NCBI GenBank assembly: GCA_963691885.1
Contig: OY829843.1
Coordinates: 1,302,001-1,366,000, forward strand
DNA length: 64,000 nt
Direction: 5' to 3'
Source of the DNA: G963691885 sp963691885
GTDB lineage: Bacteria > Pseudomonadota > Alphaproteobacteria > UBA8366 > Aestuariispiraceae
Below are positions 50,557-59,406 of the stretch, in pieces. Both the position numbers and the translations under genes were made by a program. The notes under the pieces are model-generated. The model ran no database searches. It was not told where the DNA came from and was given only the letters and a program-made list of their open reading frames with translations. The first letter of the stretch is position 1. Each line of letters opens with the position of its first letter.

Positions 50557-51405
50557 CTATCTCACGTCCCTGTCTTCTCTGAGATGTTGGAAGATCAGGG
50601 TCGAACAGGTGCTGTAAACCACGGCAACAATGAACATGACCGGAATTGCGACCAAAATACCAAGATACATGCCGTCAATAATCGCTGCGCCGAGGGTTCG
50701 ATCATCATCTAAAAAACTTGTAAGAGCAGGCCAATACACCACCAGCAGGCCGGAGAGAAAGACCAGCAGAAGAGGAGTCATGGACGTTAAAAACACCAGA
50801 TAAACAGACCAAAAATCCTTGCGAACCATCCACCAGGAGCCAATCAGACCAACATTCGCACCCAGCGCCAGCGAAGGGAAAGTCAAGCATATTGCGCTGG
50901 ACAGCAATATACCTCCCGAATGCCCTAAGATGAGAAAAATTGGAACACCTGACAAAAACGCAAGGTCAAAAATCTTGGTCCATACAAATCCCACAACAAC
51001 ATGTGGGAAAAAGTAACAACAAGCTGCAAGCAATCCGTAAAGAGAATAGGCCGCAAACGGGTGCCGGAAACTGGGCCTGACGCGTGAGCGTTCGTTGCAC
51101 TTCACAAGGCGTCGGTGCCATGGGATCAGGAACAAAACAAAAGCGACCAGCGGTAGCAGAAAAAGACTCTCTCCGAAAAAAAGAAACAAGTCACGGGCGA
51201 CTGTTTCAGGATCAAAGATCATGCCGGCACGGCTTCTCACCCGAATAAAGGTTGAGATCAGGTCCAGTAAAAACGCTAAAGCGACAGGTATAAGTGCAGC
51301 TTTAGCGATAAACGGGAGATTTTTAGAAATTAACTCAAAGCACTCATGCAATACGTCTTCGCATCGTATCCTTGATCCTGTTTCAATTGAGTTTTCCTGG
51401 GTCAC
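50557..51405 (-). CDS. Multi-pass membrane hypothetical protein
   Basis: 282 residues with six or so hydrophobic segments (for example IAKAALIPVALAFLLDLIST; LFLLPLVAFVLFLIPW; FLTSMTPLLLVFLSGLLVVY). A cytosolic N-terminal 30 residues precede the first helix. No recognised family; it is reminiscent of YciC/DUF975-like membrane proteins by its layout only. It stands alone on the left strand, 80 bp after the end of the B12-type permease gene, and may not share its operon. Confidence 0.65.
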   Translation of the reverse strand: MTQENSIETGSRIRCEDVLHECFELISKNLPFIAKAALIPVALAFLLDLISTFIRVRSRAGMIFDPETVARDLFLFFGESLFLLPLVAFVLFLIPWHRRLVKCNERSRVRPSFRHPFAAYSLYGLLAACCYFFPHVVVGFVWTKIFDLAFLSGVPIFLILGHSGGILLSSAICLTFPSLALGANVGLIGSWWMVRKDFWSVYLVFLTSMTPLLLVFLSGLLVVYWPALTSFLDDDRTLGAAIIDGMYLGILVAIPVMFIVAVVYSTCSTLIFQHLREDRDVR

Positions 51406-51485
51406 ATCAATGTGCTCATCAAAATCTACTTTTACACGTATACAGTGACGCTCCCGACACGCAAAGTGAAAATCGGGGCTATCGA

Positions 51486-52505
51486 TTAAAGGGTTCGTCG
51501 TCGTTTCAGCAACAGCGCAAAGACAAACACGGCACCGATTGAGGAGGTGACGATGCCGATCGGCAGTTCCTGGGGCGAAAGGGCGACCCGCGCGACGATG
51601 TCACTGCCGGTCAGCAACACAGCCCCGATCAATGCGGAAAACAGAACGACCCCCATGTGAAGGGTTCCTGTTACCGAGCGCGCCAGATGGGGCACCATCA
51701 ATCCGATAAAGCCAATCACCCCGGTCACAGAAACAAAAATAGAGGTGGCAAAGGCGCAGATCAGGAATACCTGCATGCGCAGATGATAGGGGCTGACCCC
51801 CAGACTGTTTGCTGCCACGTCGCCTGCAAGCAATGCATCCAGCTGACGATGCTTGCGCAGGGCGAAGGCGAGGACCGCGACCCCGCCCCCCAGGACGATG
51901 GGCAGAACCTCCCACCGCGCCGTGCCCAATCCCCCAAGGGTCCAGAACAGAACGGAATGGGCGGCGCGCTGATCGCCCGAAAAAACCAGATAGCTGGTGA
52001 CCGCCGTGAACAGGAAAGAGACCGCAAGACCGGCCAGAACCAGTTTCTCAGGCCCCTGATCCCCCAATCGCCGCATCAGGCCCAGAACAATCAAAGCGGC
52101 GCACATGCCCCCTGCAAAGGCGGCCAACGGCAATGTCCAGATCCCCAGACGGTCACCCGTCACCGTAATCACCAGCACCGCACCCGCCGCAGCGCCGGAT
52201 GAAAGCCCGAACAGAAACGGATCCGCCAGATCATTGCGGGTCACCGTCTGCAACAGGCAGCCAACGATCCCCAGTCCCGCACCAACAATCACGGCCACAA
52301 CGGTTCGCGGCAGGCGCAGGTCAATGATGATGCGATCAAGCGGTGAGGCACCCGCGGGGTCCGAAAGGCCCAGCGCCCGCAAAATCGCTTCGACAACATG
52401 GGCGACCGTGATCGAGGCCGACCCGATCGCGATAGAGGCCAGGACCAGGGCGGCGAGGATGGCGAACCAGGCTATCCCCCCCAACCCTGTCATTGTCCGG
52501 TTCAT
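51486..52505 (-). CDS. FecCD/BtuC-type ABC permease, probable cobalamin/corrinoid importer
   Basis: 339 residues with about ten membrane helices. FecCD marks are the block LPRTVVAVIVGAGLGIVGCL, the ATPase-contact loop LAGDVAANSLGVSPYHLRMQ, and GVIGFIGLMVPHLARSVTG. The start ATG 52505 (MNRTMTGLGG) is placed because the upstream reading overlaps the binding-protein gene. It lies 4 bp after that gene's stop. With the ATPase and binding protein, downstream of a cobalamin riboswitch, it is probably the BtuC of a B12 uptake operon. Confidence 0.9.
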   Translation of the reverse strand: MNRTMTGLGGIAWFAILAALVLASIAIGSASITVAHVVEAILRALGLSDPAGASPLDRIIIDLRLPRTVVAVIVGAGLGIVGCLLQTVTRNDLADPFLFGLSSGAAAGAVLVITVTGDRLGIWTLPLAAFAGGMCAALIVLGLMRRLGDQGPEKLVLAGLAVSFLFTAVTSYLVFSGDQRAAHSVLFWTLGGLGTARWEVLPIVLGGGVAVLAFALRKHRQLDALLAGDVAANSLGVSPYHLRMQVFLICAFATSIFVSVTGVIGFIGLMVPHLARSVTGTLHMGVVLFSALIGAVLLTGSDIVARVALSPQELPIGIVTSSIGAVFVFALLLKRRRTL

Positions 52506-52509
52506 ATAT

Positions 52510-53487
52510 TCAGAACGCGGCTGAATACATGGCCTTGGCGATCTTCTCAATCGCCTCCACATTGGCCGGCCCCGGTGTCAGCTCTTCATAGCGAAGGGCC
52601 ACATAATTCCCCAGTTTGACGGCATCGGTTTCTGCCATCGCCGGGTGCTTCTTGAGAAACTCCAGCAAGCCCTCTGCCCCGCTGCCGTTCTGATAATCCA
52701 GCAGGATCAGGAATTCCGGGTTCTCGACCGCAATCGACTCCCAGGACGCACGGCCCCAGCTTGTATCCATGCTGCCTGTGACGTTTGTGCCGCCAGCCGC
52801 TTCGATCATCGCGTCGATGATCGCATATTTACCGGCCGTAAACGGCTGATCATCACCGGAATCATAGAGGAAGACGCGGGGTCCCTTGCGATCCCCAACA
52901 GCCGCCTTGATATCAGCCAGGCGCTGCTTCCAGCCGGAAACAAGGGCTTCAGCCTCTGCATCCTTTCCAAAGATCTTGCCAAGACGTAGCATGTCGTCGA
53001 ACAACAGGTCCATACTGGCTTCCGGACGGTCTTTGTCGGTGTGAACACAACTTTCACTCAGGATCAGTGTCTGAATGCCCAGGGGTTCGAGCGTGTCCGG
53101 CGTGACATCGCCCCCCGGCTTCATGCCGTAATACCATCCAGCCACGAACAGGTCCGGGTTGGCAGCGGCCAGATTTTCCAGTGACGGGTATTTTGGGGCC
53201 AGTTCCGGAATATCGCCACGGCTTTCATCAAAGCTCTCGCTGGTCTTGTACCAGCCGGTGATGCCGGTGACGCCGACCATTTTATCCTGCAGGTTCAGGG
53301 CAAAGGCCATTTCCGACATATTGATGTCATGCACCACCATCCGTTCGGGTGCCGCATCAAATGTCAGGGTGGAGCCACAATTATCCACGGTCACCGGAAA
53401 GGCCGATGCCGGTGAGACCAAGGCCGGAGAGGCCATTAACCCCAGGGCCAACACTCCTGGAACCACCCCCAATACCACATGTTTCAT
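52510..53487 (-). CDS. BtuF/FhuD-type ABC substrate-binding protein, probable cobalamin/corrinoid
   Basis: 325 residues. A signal peptide (MKHVVLGVVPGVLALGLMAS, cleavage after ASA) is followed by PF01497 features: VDNCGSTLTFDAAPERMVVH, SLENLAAANPDLFVAGWYYG and SWESIAVENPEFLILLDYQN. ATG 53487 with GAAAGGA eight bases upstream is chosen over a start five codons earlier. The protein captures the ligand in the periplasm; the riboswitch context suggests cobalamin or a corrinoid rather than iron siderophores. Confidence 0.88.
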   Translation of the reverse strand: MKHVVLGVVPGVLALGLMASPALVSPASAFPVTVDNCGSTLTFDAAPERMVVHDINMSEMAFALNLQDKMVGVTGITGWYKTSESFDESRGDIPELAPKYPSLENLAAANPDLFVAGWYYGMKPGGDVTPDTLEPLGIQTLILSESCVHTDKDRPEASMDLLFDDMLRLGKIFGKDAEAEALVSGWKQRLADIKAAVGDRKGPRVFLYDSGDDQPFTAGKYAIIDAMIEAAGGTNVTGSMDTSWGRASWESIAVENPEFLILLDYQNGSGAEGLLEFLKKHPAMAETDAVKLGNYVALRYEELTPGPANVEAIEKIAKAMYSAAF

Positions 53488-53510
53488 GTCAGATCCTTTC
53501 ATTCCAAAAC

Positions 53511-54299
53511 TTAAAGGGTTTTTTCGATTGGAATATCCAGCGCGGAAACAACGCGCCCGCTTTTCGGATGTGAAAATTTCAGGAACTCAACCCCGAACAC
53601 GGATTGGACAGCGGCCTCTGTCAAGGCCGCCTCTGTCGCACCGGCATAGACCACCGCGCCTTTGTTCAGGAGGACGGTCTGGTCGGCGATGCTGGGGATC
53701 AGGGCCAGGTCATGAAGGACACAGACCGTCGTCACCCCCAGACTGGCAACCAGCGACAGCACACTGCCCTTCGCCTTCGGGTCCAGATGGTTCGTTGGCT
53801 CGTCCAGAAACAGGATCGCCGGTTCCTGACACAGTGCCCGGGCGATGACGGCGCGTTGCAATTCACCGCCCGATAAGGTCCAGAGATACTTTCCGCGACG
53901 CGCCGAGAGGCCAACTGAGTCAAGCGCGTTTTCGACTGCCAGTTTATGGGCCTCGGGCGATGCATCCCGTTGATGCGGGATCCGCCCCAGCGCCACATAT
54001 TCCTCTGTGGTCAGGCGGCCATCGGGTTGTTCGCGCTGATCGACGAAAGCGATTTTTCGGGCACGCGCAACCGCGCTCAACTCGCTGATGGGTGTGCCGA
54101 ACAGACGGACATCCCCCCGACCGGGTTGCAGCAGCCCGGACAGCAGGCGCAATAAGGTGGACTTTCCAGCGCCGTTCGGACCGGCCAACGCCACAATCTC
54201 ACCCTGGGAAATGCTGAAGTCAACATGATCCACCAACACAGTGCCGTCGGCCGTCCAATAGCCGAGGTCGCGGGCTTCAAGGGCGATGATACCCGTCAT
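53511..54299 (-). CDS. FecE/BtuD-type ABC ATPase
   Basis: 262 residues. Walker A GPNGAGKSTLL, signature LSGGELQRAVIARAL, Walker B ILFLDEPTNHLD and the H-loop VCVLHDLALI are intact. The family-specific ARARKIAFVDQ is at the Q-loop. It overlaps the DUF1636 stop by 4 bases (54296-54299) and precedes the binding-protein gene by 23 bp. Provides energy for the importer. Confidence 0.92.
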   Translation of the reverse strand: MTGIIALEARDLGYWTADGTVLVDHVDFSISQGEIVALAGPNGAGKSTLLRLLSGLLQPGRGDVRLFGTPISELSAVARARKIAFVDQREQPDGRLTTEEYVALGRIPHQRDASPEAHKLAVENALDSVGLSARRGKYLWTLSGGELQRAVIARALCQEPAILFLDEPTNHLDPKAKGSVLSLVASLGVTTVCVLHDLALIPSIADQTVLLNKGAVVYAGATEAALTEAAVQSVFGVEFLKFSHPKSGRVVSALDIPIEKTL

Positions 54300-54721
54300 G
54301 ACACGCCCCCATCCGCCGGGGTAGGCGAGGCACCAAACACCGGCAGGCGCGCCAGGATCTTGCCTTTCAGACCTGCGGGGCGATCCTGACTGCGGGTCCA
54401 GCCGGTCTCGGATTGGGAATATTGCCGGGCAAAGGCGACCATGGCCGCGATATCGCCCGATGTCTCAAACCCGCCGAACAAATAGCTTGTCTTATCCGCC
54501 GCGAGACAGCCGACAGTACAAGGGTGATCGCAGCCCGCCAGGCAGGCCTCACCCACAACGTCAAACCCGCCCGGATCCGCACAGGTCAGCCCCACCGCGT
54601 CCAGTTCACGGCGGAATTCCCGCATGAAAACAGAACCGGGCTTTTGGCCGTTAACGGACGGCCCGCATGTGGTGCAAACGACAAGCCTATGCCGTGCAGC
54701 ACCCGTTTTTGGATTGTGCAA
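54296..54721 (-). CDS. DUF1636 Cys-rich metal-binding protein
   Basis: 141 residues. DUF1636 pattern: VVCTTCGPSVNG near the N-terminus, then GEACLAGCDHPCTVGC and KTSYLFGGF. The Cys set (C-x2-C, then C-x3-C-x3-C-x3-C) could hold a metal or iron-sulfur centre. Members are found with cobalt and cobalamin genes; the riboswitch directly upstream fits. It is the first gene of the operon. The precise role is not known. Confidence 0.85.
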   Translation of the reverse strand: MHNPKTGAARHRLVVCTTCGPSVNGQKPGSVFMREFRRELDAVGLTCADPGGFDVVGEACLAGCDHPCTVGCLAADKTSYLFGGFETSGDIAAMVAFARQYSQSETGWTRSQDRPAGLKGKILARLPVFGASPTPADGGVS

Positions 54722-54841
54722 GGCGTCCCCCCCTGACTGAAAACAACAGGGGCAGGCAGAGCAATCTCGCAGAATATAAGTGACCGCTGGCGATCAAAAC
54801 CGTCATTGAAACCTCCCGACACACCCCGTCCGGCAAATGCT

Positions 54842-55010
54842 ATGGTGTGATGGCAGGTCTCCTGGCTTGCGGGTCATCCCGTTTCCCTCCCCTTCCCGGC
54901 ACTGCTTGGGTGCAGAAGCCAGTGGTGATTGAGGGTCGTTCGCCGCTCACAGTTGCGGGGGCAGCCACGGTCTCGGTCCCTAATGGGTACGCCTCACCGT
55001 GTTCCCTTTT
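54842..55010 (-). promoter_or_regulatory. Cobalamin riboswitch
   Basis: Read leftward, the conserved parts of the cobalamin aptamer occur in order: GGGAACACGGTG (near 55000), GCTGCCCCCGCAACTGTGA (about 54946-54964), GCCACTG-type bases paired later (ACCACTGGCTTCTGC), GGGAAGG (about 54893), and the B12 box AGCCAGGAGACCTGCC at 54852-54867. It lies 121 bp upstream of DUF1636 and should repress the transporter operon when adenosylcobalamin is plentiful. Confidence 0.95.
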
Positions 55011-55246
55011 CATCCGCCTTCCCGATTGGTCCAGCGAAACCATCCCCTTCACTCTGGCGGCGTCGCGTTTAGATTGCAATGGTTTTATGGTGGGGATTTT
55101 CGGACACTCGGTATTCCAAGTTAGGAAGATCAATACTGTTCATGGTGAGTGGGTGTGAAGTGTTATTTGATAAATTTCCCCATAATCGCTTGGGGCCCAA
55201 TTTGACTGTCCAGCACAAGCCCTCTTCCCCCACGACTATGGAGACA

Positions 55247-55275
55247 TTGGCCGGACCCAAAATAAGTCCGGCCAA
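55247..55275 (-). terminator. Hairpin after the 44-aa gene
   Basis: Perfect 10-bp stem TTGGCCGGAC / GTCCGGCCAA with a 9-base loop, just beyond the stop of the 44-residue gene. No T-run, so termination is likely but weaker. Confidence 0.55.
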
Positions 55276-55280
55276 GTCTA

Positions 55281-55415
55281 CTAAACGTCAACCTCGAAGC
55301 GCCAAGCACGCAGGCCATATTCACTTGCATGAACGTAACGCTTCTTGCGGTGGTCCCAACGCCAGGGGCGAAAGACATACTTCTTCCCTGGAGCCGGTGG
55401 AGGAAAGCGTTTCAT
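55281..55415 (-). CDS. Small basic protein of 44 residues
   Basis: Read leftward from ATG 55415 to TAG 55281: MKRFPPPAPGKKYVFRPWRW, then a basic-aromatic stretch ending AWRFEVDV. The Shine-Dalgarno AAGGAGTGCGTT is strong and well spaced, and a perfect hairpin follows the stop, so this is probably a real gene that size cut-offs hide. The composition (Pro, Arg, Trp, Tyr) suggests nucleic-acid binding. It lies in the AT-rich patch with the XRE-ImmA gene upstream on the same strand. No family known to me with certainty. Confidence 0.6.
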   Translation of the reverse strand: MKRFPPPAPGKKYVFRPWRWDHRKKRYVHASEYGLRAWRFEVDV

Positions 55416-55554
55416 AACGCACTCCTTTCCACATTCGGGGACGATGAGCCTTGCTCCTGATTCGCTTCAGGTGTATATCAAGAATGCAGGTTCAAGATAT
55501 GGAAGCAAAGAACAAGGTGCTGAGAGCCAGCCTCGTTTCCTATCGAACAATTGA

Positions 55555-55590
55555 ATAGGGCGGTCCTCTTGGGGCCGCCCTATTTTTTTC
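55555..55590 (+). terminator. Rho-independent terminator
   Basis: 9-bp stem ATAGGGCGG / CCGCCCTAT with an 11-base loop followed by seven T on the right strand. It ends at the stop of the leftward XRE-ImmA gene. No convincing rightward gene lies before it (a 36-codon ORF at 55444-55554 is weak), so it may protect the patch from read-through or serve both ways. Confidence 0.7.
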
Positions 55591-56501
55591 TAGCTAACTC
55601 CTTTATTTTTATAGAGCCTTTGCATGTGAGACGCCGCTGATGTCGTAACACCACAAGCTTCGGCGATTCGCGGCAGTTCTTGACTTCCCGAAAAGCATTT
55701 TGGCGGCATCAATAACGCACCAGCAAAAACATCAGCCTGCCATTCTGCGTCCCTATATATGGGTTGCCCTGCGCTCGATCGTGCGAACGAGACTTGGTTA
55801 TGCAATACGTAGTGACCAAGCTCATGTGCAGCAGTAAATCGCGCCCTCCCATGATCAACACATGCAGCCTCATATACATCCTCACGAAACAAAATTTGAT
55901 TGTTCGACGGTATTGCTCGAGCTTCATCTCCATCGATGTCGCGGGGGTCGCATACATCAATAAAGAAATCAGAAATCACCTCTGGAAGAACAAACTCCAA
56001 AAGCTCCATGATCGGGACGTTAGTTTTATCAGAGACACCCAATATATCGCGCACTTTACCAGCCGTATTCCATAAAGAGGCATACGACTGCGGTGCTACC
56101 AACGCTCCACGCTGCCTTTTGAACGGCTGACTACCATTGGCACTTTTCAATAGCTTCTTTAACTCCGCATCCCAATCAATTTCAGATACCCTGTGGTCAT
56201 CGGTATCTTGAATACGCCTAGCGAATTCCGCGACAACTTGTCTTTTTTCTTTACTCAAAGAACTTGTACCGACCGACTTGCGACTTTGGTCAGCAGCCTT
56301 AACCAACCGCCGTAACTCATCGTTTGATGCGTTAATTACACGCGCAACCTCTTTTTCAAATCCACTTGGAAGAGGCTTCCTACCAGTTTCAACTGCAGAT
56401 AGATATGCACTACTACGATTCAGAGAATTAGCCATATCCATCAATCGCATTTCTCGTTCAAGCCTCAATTTACGTACTTCCTTTCCAAAAGGCGTAAGCA
56501 T
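55590..56501 (-). CDS. XRE-ImmA fusion regulator (HTH + zinc metalloprotease)
   Basis: 303 residues. Residues 4-60 are an XRE helix-turn-helix (PFGKEVRKLRLEREMRLMDM; SAYLSAVETGRKPLPSGF). The C-terminal half is an ImmA/IrrE peptidase with the zinc motif H226-E227-x2-H230 (FTAAHELGHYVLH) and the distal acidic helix DAEWQADVFAGALLMPP. Such fusions act as repressors that cleave a regulator, often at phage, ICE or toxin loci. ATG 56501 has GGAGG seven bases upstream. Base use is AT-rich, unlike the core genes, which suggests transfer. Nested palindromes lie just upstream. Confidence 0.9.
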   Translation of the reverse strand: MLTPFGKEVRKLRLEREMRLMDMANSLNRSSAYLSAVETGRKPLPSGFEKEVARVINASNDELRRLVKAADQSRKSVGTSSLSKEKRQVVAEFARRIQDTDDHRVSEIDWDAELKKLLKSANGSQPFKRQRGALVAPQSYASLWNTAGKVRDILGVSDKTNVPIMELLEFVLPEVISDFFIDVCDPRDIDGDEARAIPSNNQILFREDVYEAACVDHGRARFTAAHELGHYVLHNQVSFARSSAGQPIYRDAEWQADVFAGALLMPPKCFSGSQELPRIAEACGVTTSAASHMQRLYKNKGVS

Positions 56502-56520
56502 ATCGCATCCTCCAACTATC

Positions 56521-56543
56521 CCCCATGTATACATGATATGGGG
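56521..56543. promoter_or_regulatory. Candidate operator upstream of the XRE-ImmA gene
   Basis: CCCCAT (56521-56526) and ATGGGG (56538-56543) are inverted arms around an inner palindrome ATGTATACAT (56525-56534), about 20 bp upstream of the gene start. Likely an autoregulatory site. Confidence 0.5.
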
Positions 56544-57033
56544 TTCATACATCTTAGTCAACCCAATTGGTTAATTAATTGCCGAAAATGGAAGACCATT
56601 GGGCGAAATTTCACCACCGGATGCTTTAGGCACAAATGACAAAGATCTGAATTGATCTTTTCTAGCATTTAGATGCGGTTCTAAGGTGGTGATACTTCGG
56701 AGAAATACGCGAATCCGCTACAGGATTGTGTGACATACGTCTGTGCTAACGCGTGTCAACGAACACACACAGATTGGCTCCGAACTGCAAATCCAGAAAC
56801 ATATACAAACCGACTTTGAGATAGCACAAATTGTCCAGCAGGTGTTAGGAACTACCGACCAATCGAAGTCTTCTACCCTCAAGGAATGTAGGACAAAAAA
56901 TTGCTGCGAACGATGAGGCGCTTTGCTTCGCTACGAGTAACAGTGTCTGAGGTCGCTGAAATCTAACAGCGATGCGTCACGATGAACGATACAGAGCGAC
57001 GGCTGCCAGTTAAAACAGATTTCCAAAGAAAGA
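56544..57033. other. AT-rich gap before tRNA-Leu without a clear gene
   Basis: 490 bp with no supported gene. A rightward reading GTG 56743 to TGA 56916 (57 residues) has helical composition but no Shine-Dalgarno. It may be a decayed remnant of the acquired patch. Confidence 0.4.
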
Positions 57034-57120
<87 letters not shown>

Positions 57121-57256
57121 AAAGCGAGGCTGTGTATCCTTCACCGAGCCGTGCTTGTCAACACCATAGAGGCCGTTGGCACACAGGTTTTTCATAGGTT
57201 ATAAGGAAATCATCTAATCTTTGTGCCAACCCGGTCCATCCAGAGGGAAAATCACC

Positions 57257-58213
57257 ATGACAGCGCCCAGACTTGTAACTGTTTTCGGCGGCTCCGGCTT
57301 TTTGGGCCGACACATCGTCCGGGAACTGGCAAAAGCCGGGATGAAGGTGCGGGTTGCCGTGCGTGACCCGGAGGCGGCGCTTTACATGAAGCCCATGGGC
57401 GATGTCGGCCAGGTGACCCCTGTTCAGGCGAATATCCGCAACAAGGCCTCGGTTGAGGCGGCACTTCAAGGGGCGGATGCGGCGATCAACCTGGTGGGCA
57501 TTCTCTTCCCGTCCGGCGCACAGAAATTCGCTACGGTCCATAAACAAGGGGCCGCCTATATCGCCCAGGCCGCGGCAAAGGCCGGGTGCACCCATCTGGT
57601 TCACATGTCGGCACTGGGCGTTGGCGACAACCACACATCTGTTTACGCCCAGACCAAGATGGCCGGTGAGATTGCCGCCATGGGTGCCTTTCCAAAAGCA
57701 ACCATTCTGCGCCCCAGCGTTGTCTTCGGCCCGCAGGACGATTTCTTTAACCGCTTTGCGAAACTGGCGACGCAATCCCCCTTCCTGCCGCTTATGGGCA
57801 ACGGACAGATGAGCTTTCAACCGGTCTATGTGGGCGATGTGGCAAGTGCCGTCCTGAAGTCGCTTACCGAAGACGGATATCAGGGCAAGGTCTATGAGCT
57901 GGGCGGCCCGGAAGTGATGACCTTTGAGGATATTATGAAGGTCGTCATGCGTTATACCGGCCATGACCGGATCCTGCTGCCCCTGCCGTTCTGGATGGCC
58001 AAGCTGCAATCCTATGCCCTGTCGCTCTTGCCCAACCCGCCGTTGACACCGGATCAGGTTGAGCTGCTGAAAAACGACAATATCTGCAAGGGGGAGAAAC
58101 CGGGGCTGGACGCCTTTGGCATTCGACCCACATCGGCCCATGCGATTCTGCCAAGTTACATGGATATCTATCGCAAAGGCGGGCGGTATTCGACCGGCGT
58201 GGAACAGAGTTAG
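57257..58213 (+). CDS. Complex I NDUFA9 subunit family protein (NAD(P)-binding SDR)
   Basis: 318 residues. The extended SDR cofactor motif is VTVFGGSGFLGRHIVRELA, and the NDUFA9-type blocks VHMSALGVGDNHTSVYAQTK, KMAGEIAAMGAFPKATILRP, and PVYVGDVASAVLKSL follow. Alphaproteobacterial homologues of the mitochondrial complex I accessory subunit are encoded apart from the nuo operon and may support complex I assembly. I place the start at ATG 57257 (MTAPRLVTVF) with AGAGGGA upstream; an earlier in-frame start has no homology. It is convergent with uppP. Confidence 0.85.
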   Translation: MTAPRLVTVFGGSGFLGRHIVRELAKAGMKVRVAVRDPEAALYMKPMGDVGQVTPVQANIRNKASVEAALQGADAAINLVGILFPSGAQKFATVHKQGAAYIAQAAAKAGCTHLVHMSALGVGDNHTSVYAQTKMAGEIAAMGAFPKATILRPSVVFGPQDDFFNRFAKLATQSPFLPLMGNGQMSFQPVYVGDVASAVLKSLTEDGYQGKVYELGGPEVMTFEDIMKVVMRYTGHDRILLPLPFWMAKLQSYALSLLPNPPLTPDQVELLKNDNICKGEKPGLDAFGIRPTSAHAILPSYMDIYRKGGRYSTGVEQS

Positions 58214-58237
58214 GGATCTGACGGCGCCTTGAACGGG

Positions 58238-59068
58238 TTACCCGCAGGGCCCGCCCCATGATGCGGGAAATCCGACATAGATCCAGTAGAGCAGCCCGCC
58301 GCCAAGGATAATGCGATAGGCGGCGAAGATGCCGAAACCGGCAAATTTCAGCCAGCGCATCATCACGGCAATTGCGATCAGACCCGAGATAAAGGCCAGG
58401 ATCGCAGCGATCATGATGTCGCCACCAAACACAAGTTGTCCCTGGTCATAGGCATCTTTGCCGACCACCAGGCCCGCCGCCAGAATCGTCGGGATCGACA
58501 GCAAGAGCGAGAACCGGGCGGCCTCTGCCCGTTCCATGCCGAGGAAACGACCGGCCGTCATCGTGATCCCGGATCGGCTGGTGCCAGGGATCAGGGCCAA
58601 AACCTGGGCAATCCCGATCATCAGCGCTGTGGGCAGCCGCAAATCCTCAACCCGCCAAAGGGTCAATCCAACCCGATCCGATACCCAGAGCAGAATGCCG
58701 AACACCAGGGTCGACCAGGCAATGATTTCAACATTGCGCAGATTCTCCGAGATGAAATCCTTCATGAGCAGACCGACGATCACTACGGGGATCGTCCCGA
58801 TGATGACATTGCCGACCAATCTCGCGGCCGGACCGCCGCGCAGGGTCAACAGGTGCAGAAAACCGGTAACCATCGTCACCGTTTCCCGCCAGAAATAGAC
58901 CAGGACAGAAACCAGCGTCCCGACATGGACCGCTACATCGATCATCAAGCCTTGATCCGGCCAGCACAGAAGGTTGCTGGTCAGCACCAGATGCCCGGAA
59001 GAACTGATTGGCAGAAATTCTGTGATGCCCTGAACCAGGGCCAGTACCAACATTTGAAACAGTGTCAC
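58238..59068 (-). CDS. uppP: Undecaprenyl-diphosphatase UppP
   Basis: 276 residues, eight hydrophobic helices. The BacA/UppP motif E-x3-SSSGH is LVQGITEFLPISSSGHLVL near the N-terminus and the second PGTSRSG site is LALIPGTSRSGITMTAGRFL. The enzyme dephosphorylates undecaprenyl diphosphate in the inner membrane to recycle the lipid carrier for peptidoglycan and other glycans; overexpression gives bacitracin resistance. The length is normal. Convergent with the NDUFA9-like gene, divergent from gltD. Confidence 0.95.
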   Translation of the reverse strand: MTLFQMLVLALVQGITEFLPISSSGHLVLTSNLLCWPDQGLMIDVAVHVGTLVSVLVYFWRETVTMVTGFLHLLTLRGGPAARLVGNVIIGTIPVVIVGLLMKDFISENLRNVEIIAWSTLVFGILLWVSDRVGLTLWRVEDLRLPTALMIGIAQVLALIPGTSRSGITMTAGRFLGMERAEAARFSLLLSIPTILAAGLVVGKDAYDQGQLVFGGDIMIAAILAFISGLIAIAVMMRWLKFAGFGIFAAYRIILGGGLLYWIYVGFPASWGGPCG

Positions 59069-59406
59069 GCAGCTCTCCCCCGCATTCGAAACAAGCCACC
59101 GGTCACCAACCGGATTGCCCGTCCGAACCTGACACCGTTTTAAACTGCTTCGATTCCACGCTCAATTTATTAAGTCGTCCAAATTCGGTCTCATTTCGGT
59201 ACTAAAATTTACAGAGTTTCATCGATTTTTGCGGGCGACTGGAAGGAACAGCGACTCCGTCAAATAAAGTAGTAAACATATGTGAACTATATGTCGGATT
59301 CTGCTGGTATTCGGGTAACAGCCTGTGTATAGAGACCGTCCACTAATCCAGAACCGGGTGATCCTGCGCGGATTTCCGCCTGTTCTGCAGAAATATGGGG
59401 CTTAAA
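59069..59406. other. Divergent promoter region uppP / gltD
   Basis: 338 bp with no gene. AT-rich around 59160-59300, where the promoters of uppP (leftward) and gltD (rightward) likely sit. No sigma-54 or clear operator motif was found by eye. Confidence 0.4.

Noticed and set aside
55444..55554. 36-codon frame just before the rightward terminator
   Set aside because: The terminator hints at a rightward transcript, but the frame has a weak ribosome site and no recognisable sequence.
56743..56916. 57-codon frame starting with GTG in the AT-rich gap
   Set aside because: Helical-looking composition but no ribosome site and no recognised family; kept only as a possible remnant.
57158..58141. 327-codon open frame on the minus strand
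   Set aside because: Antisense to the NDUFA9-like gene and running into the tRNA-Leu flank.
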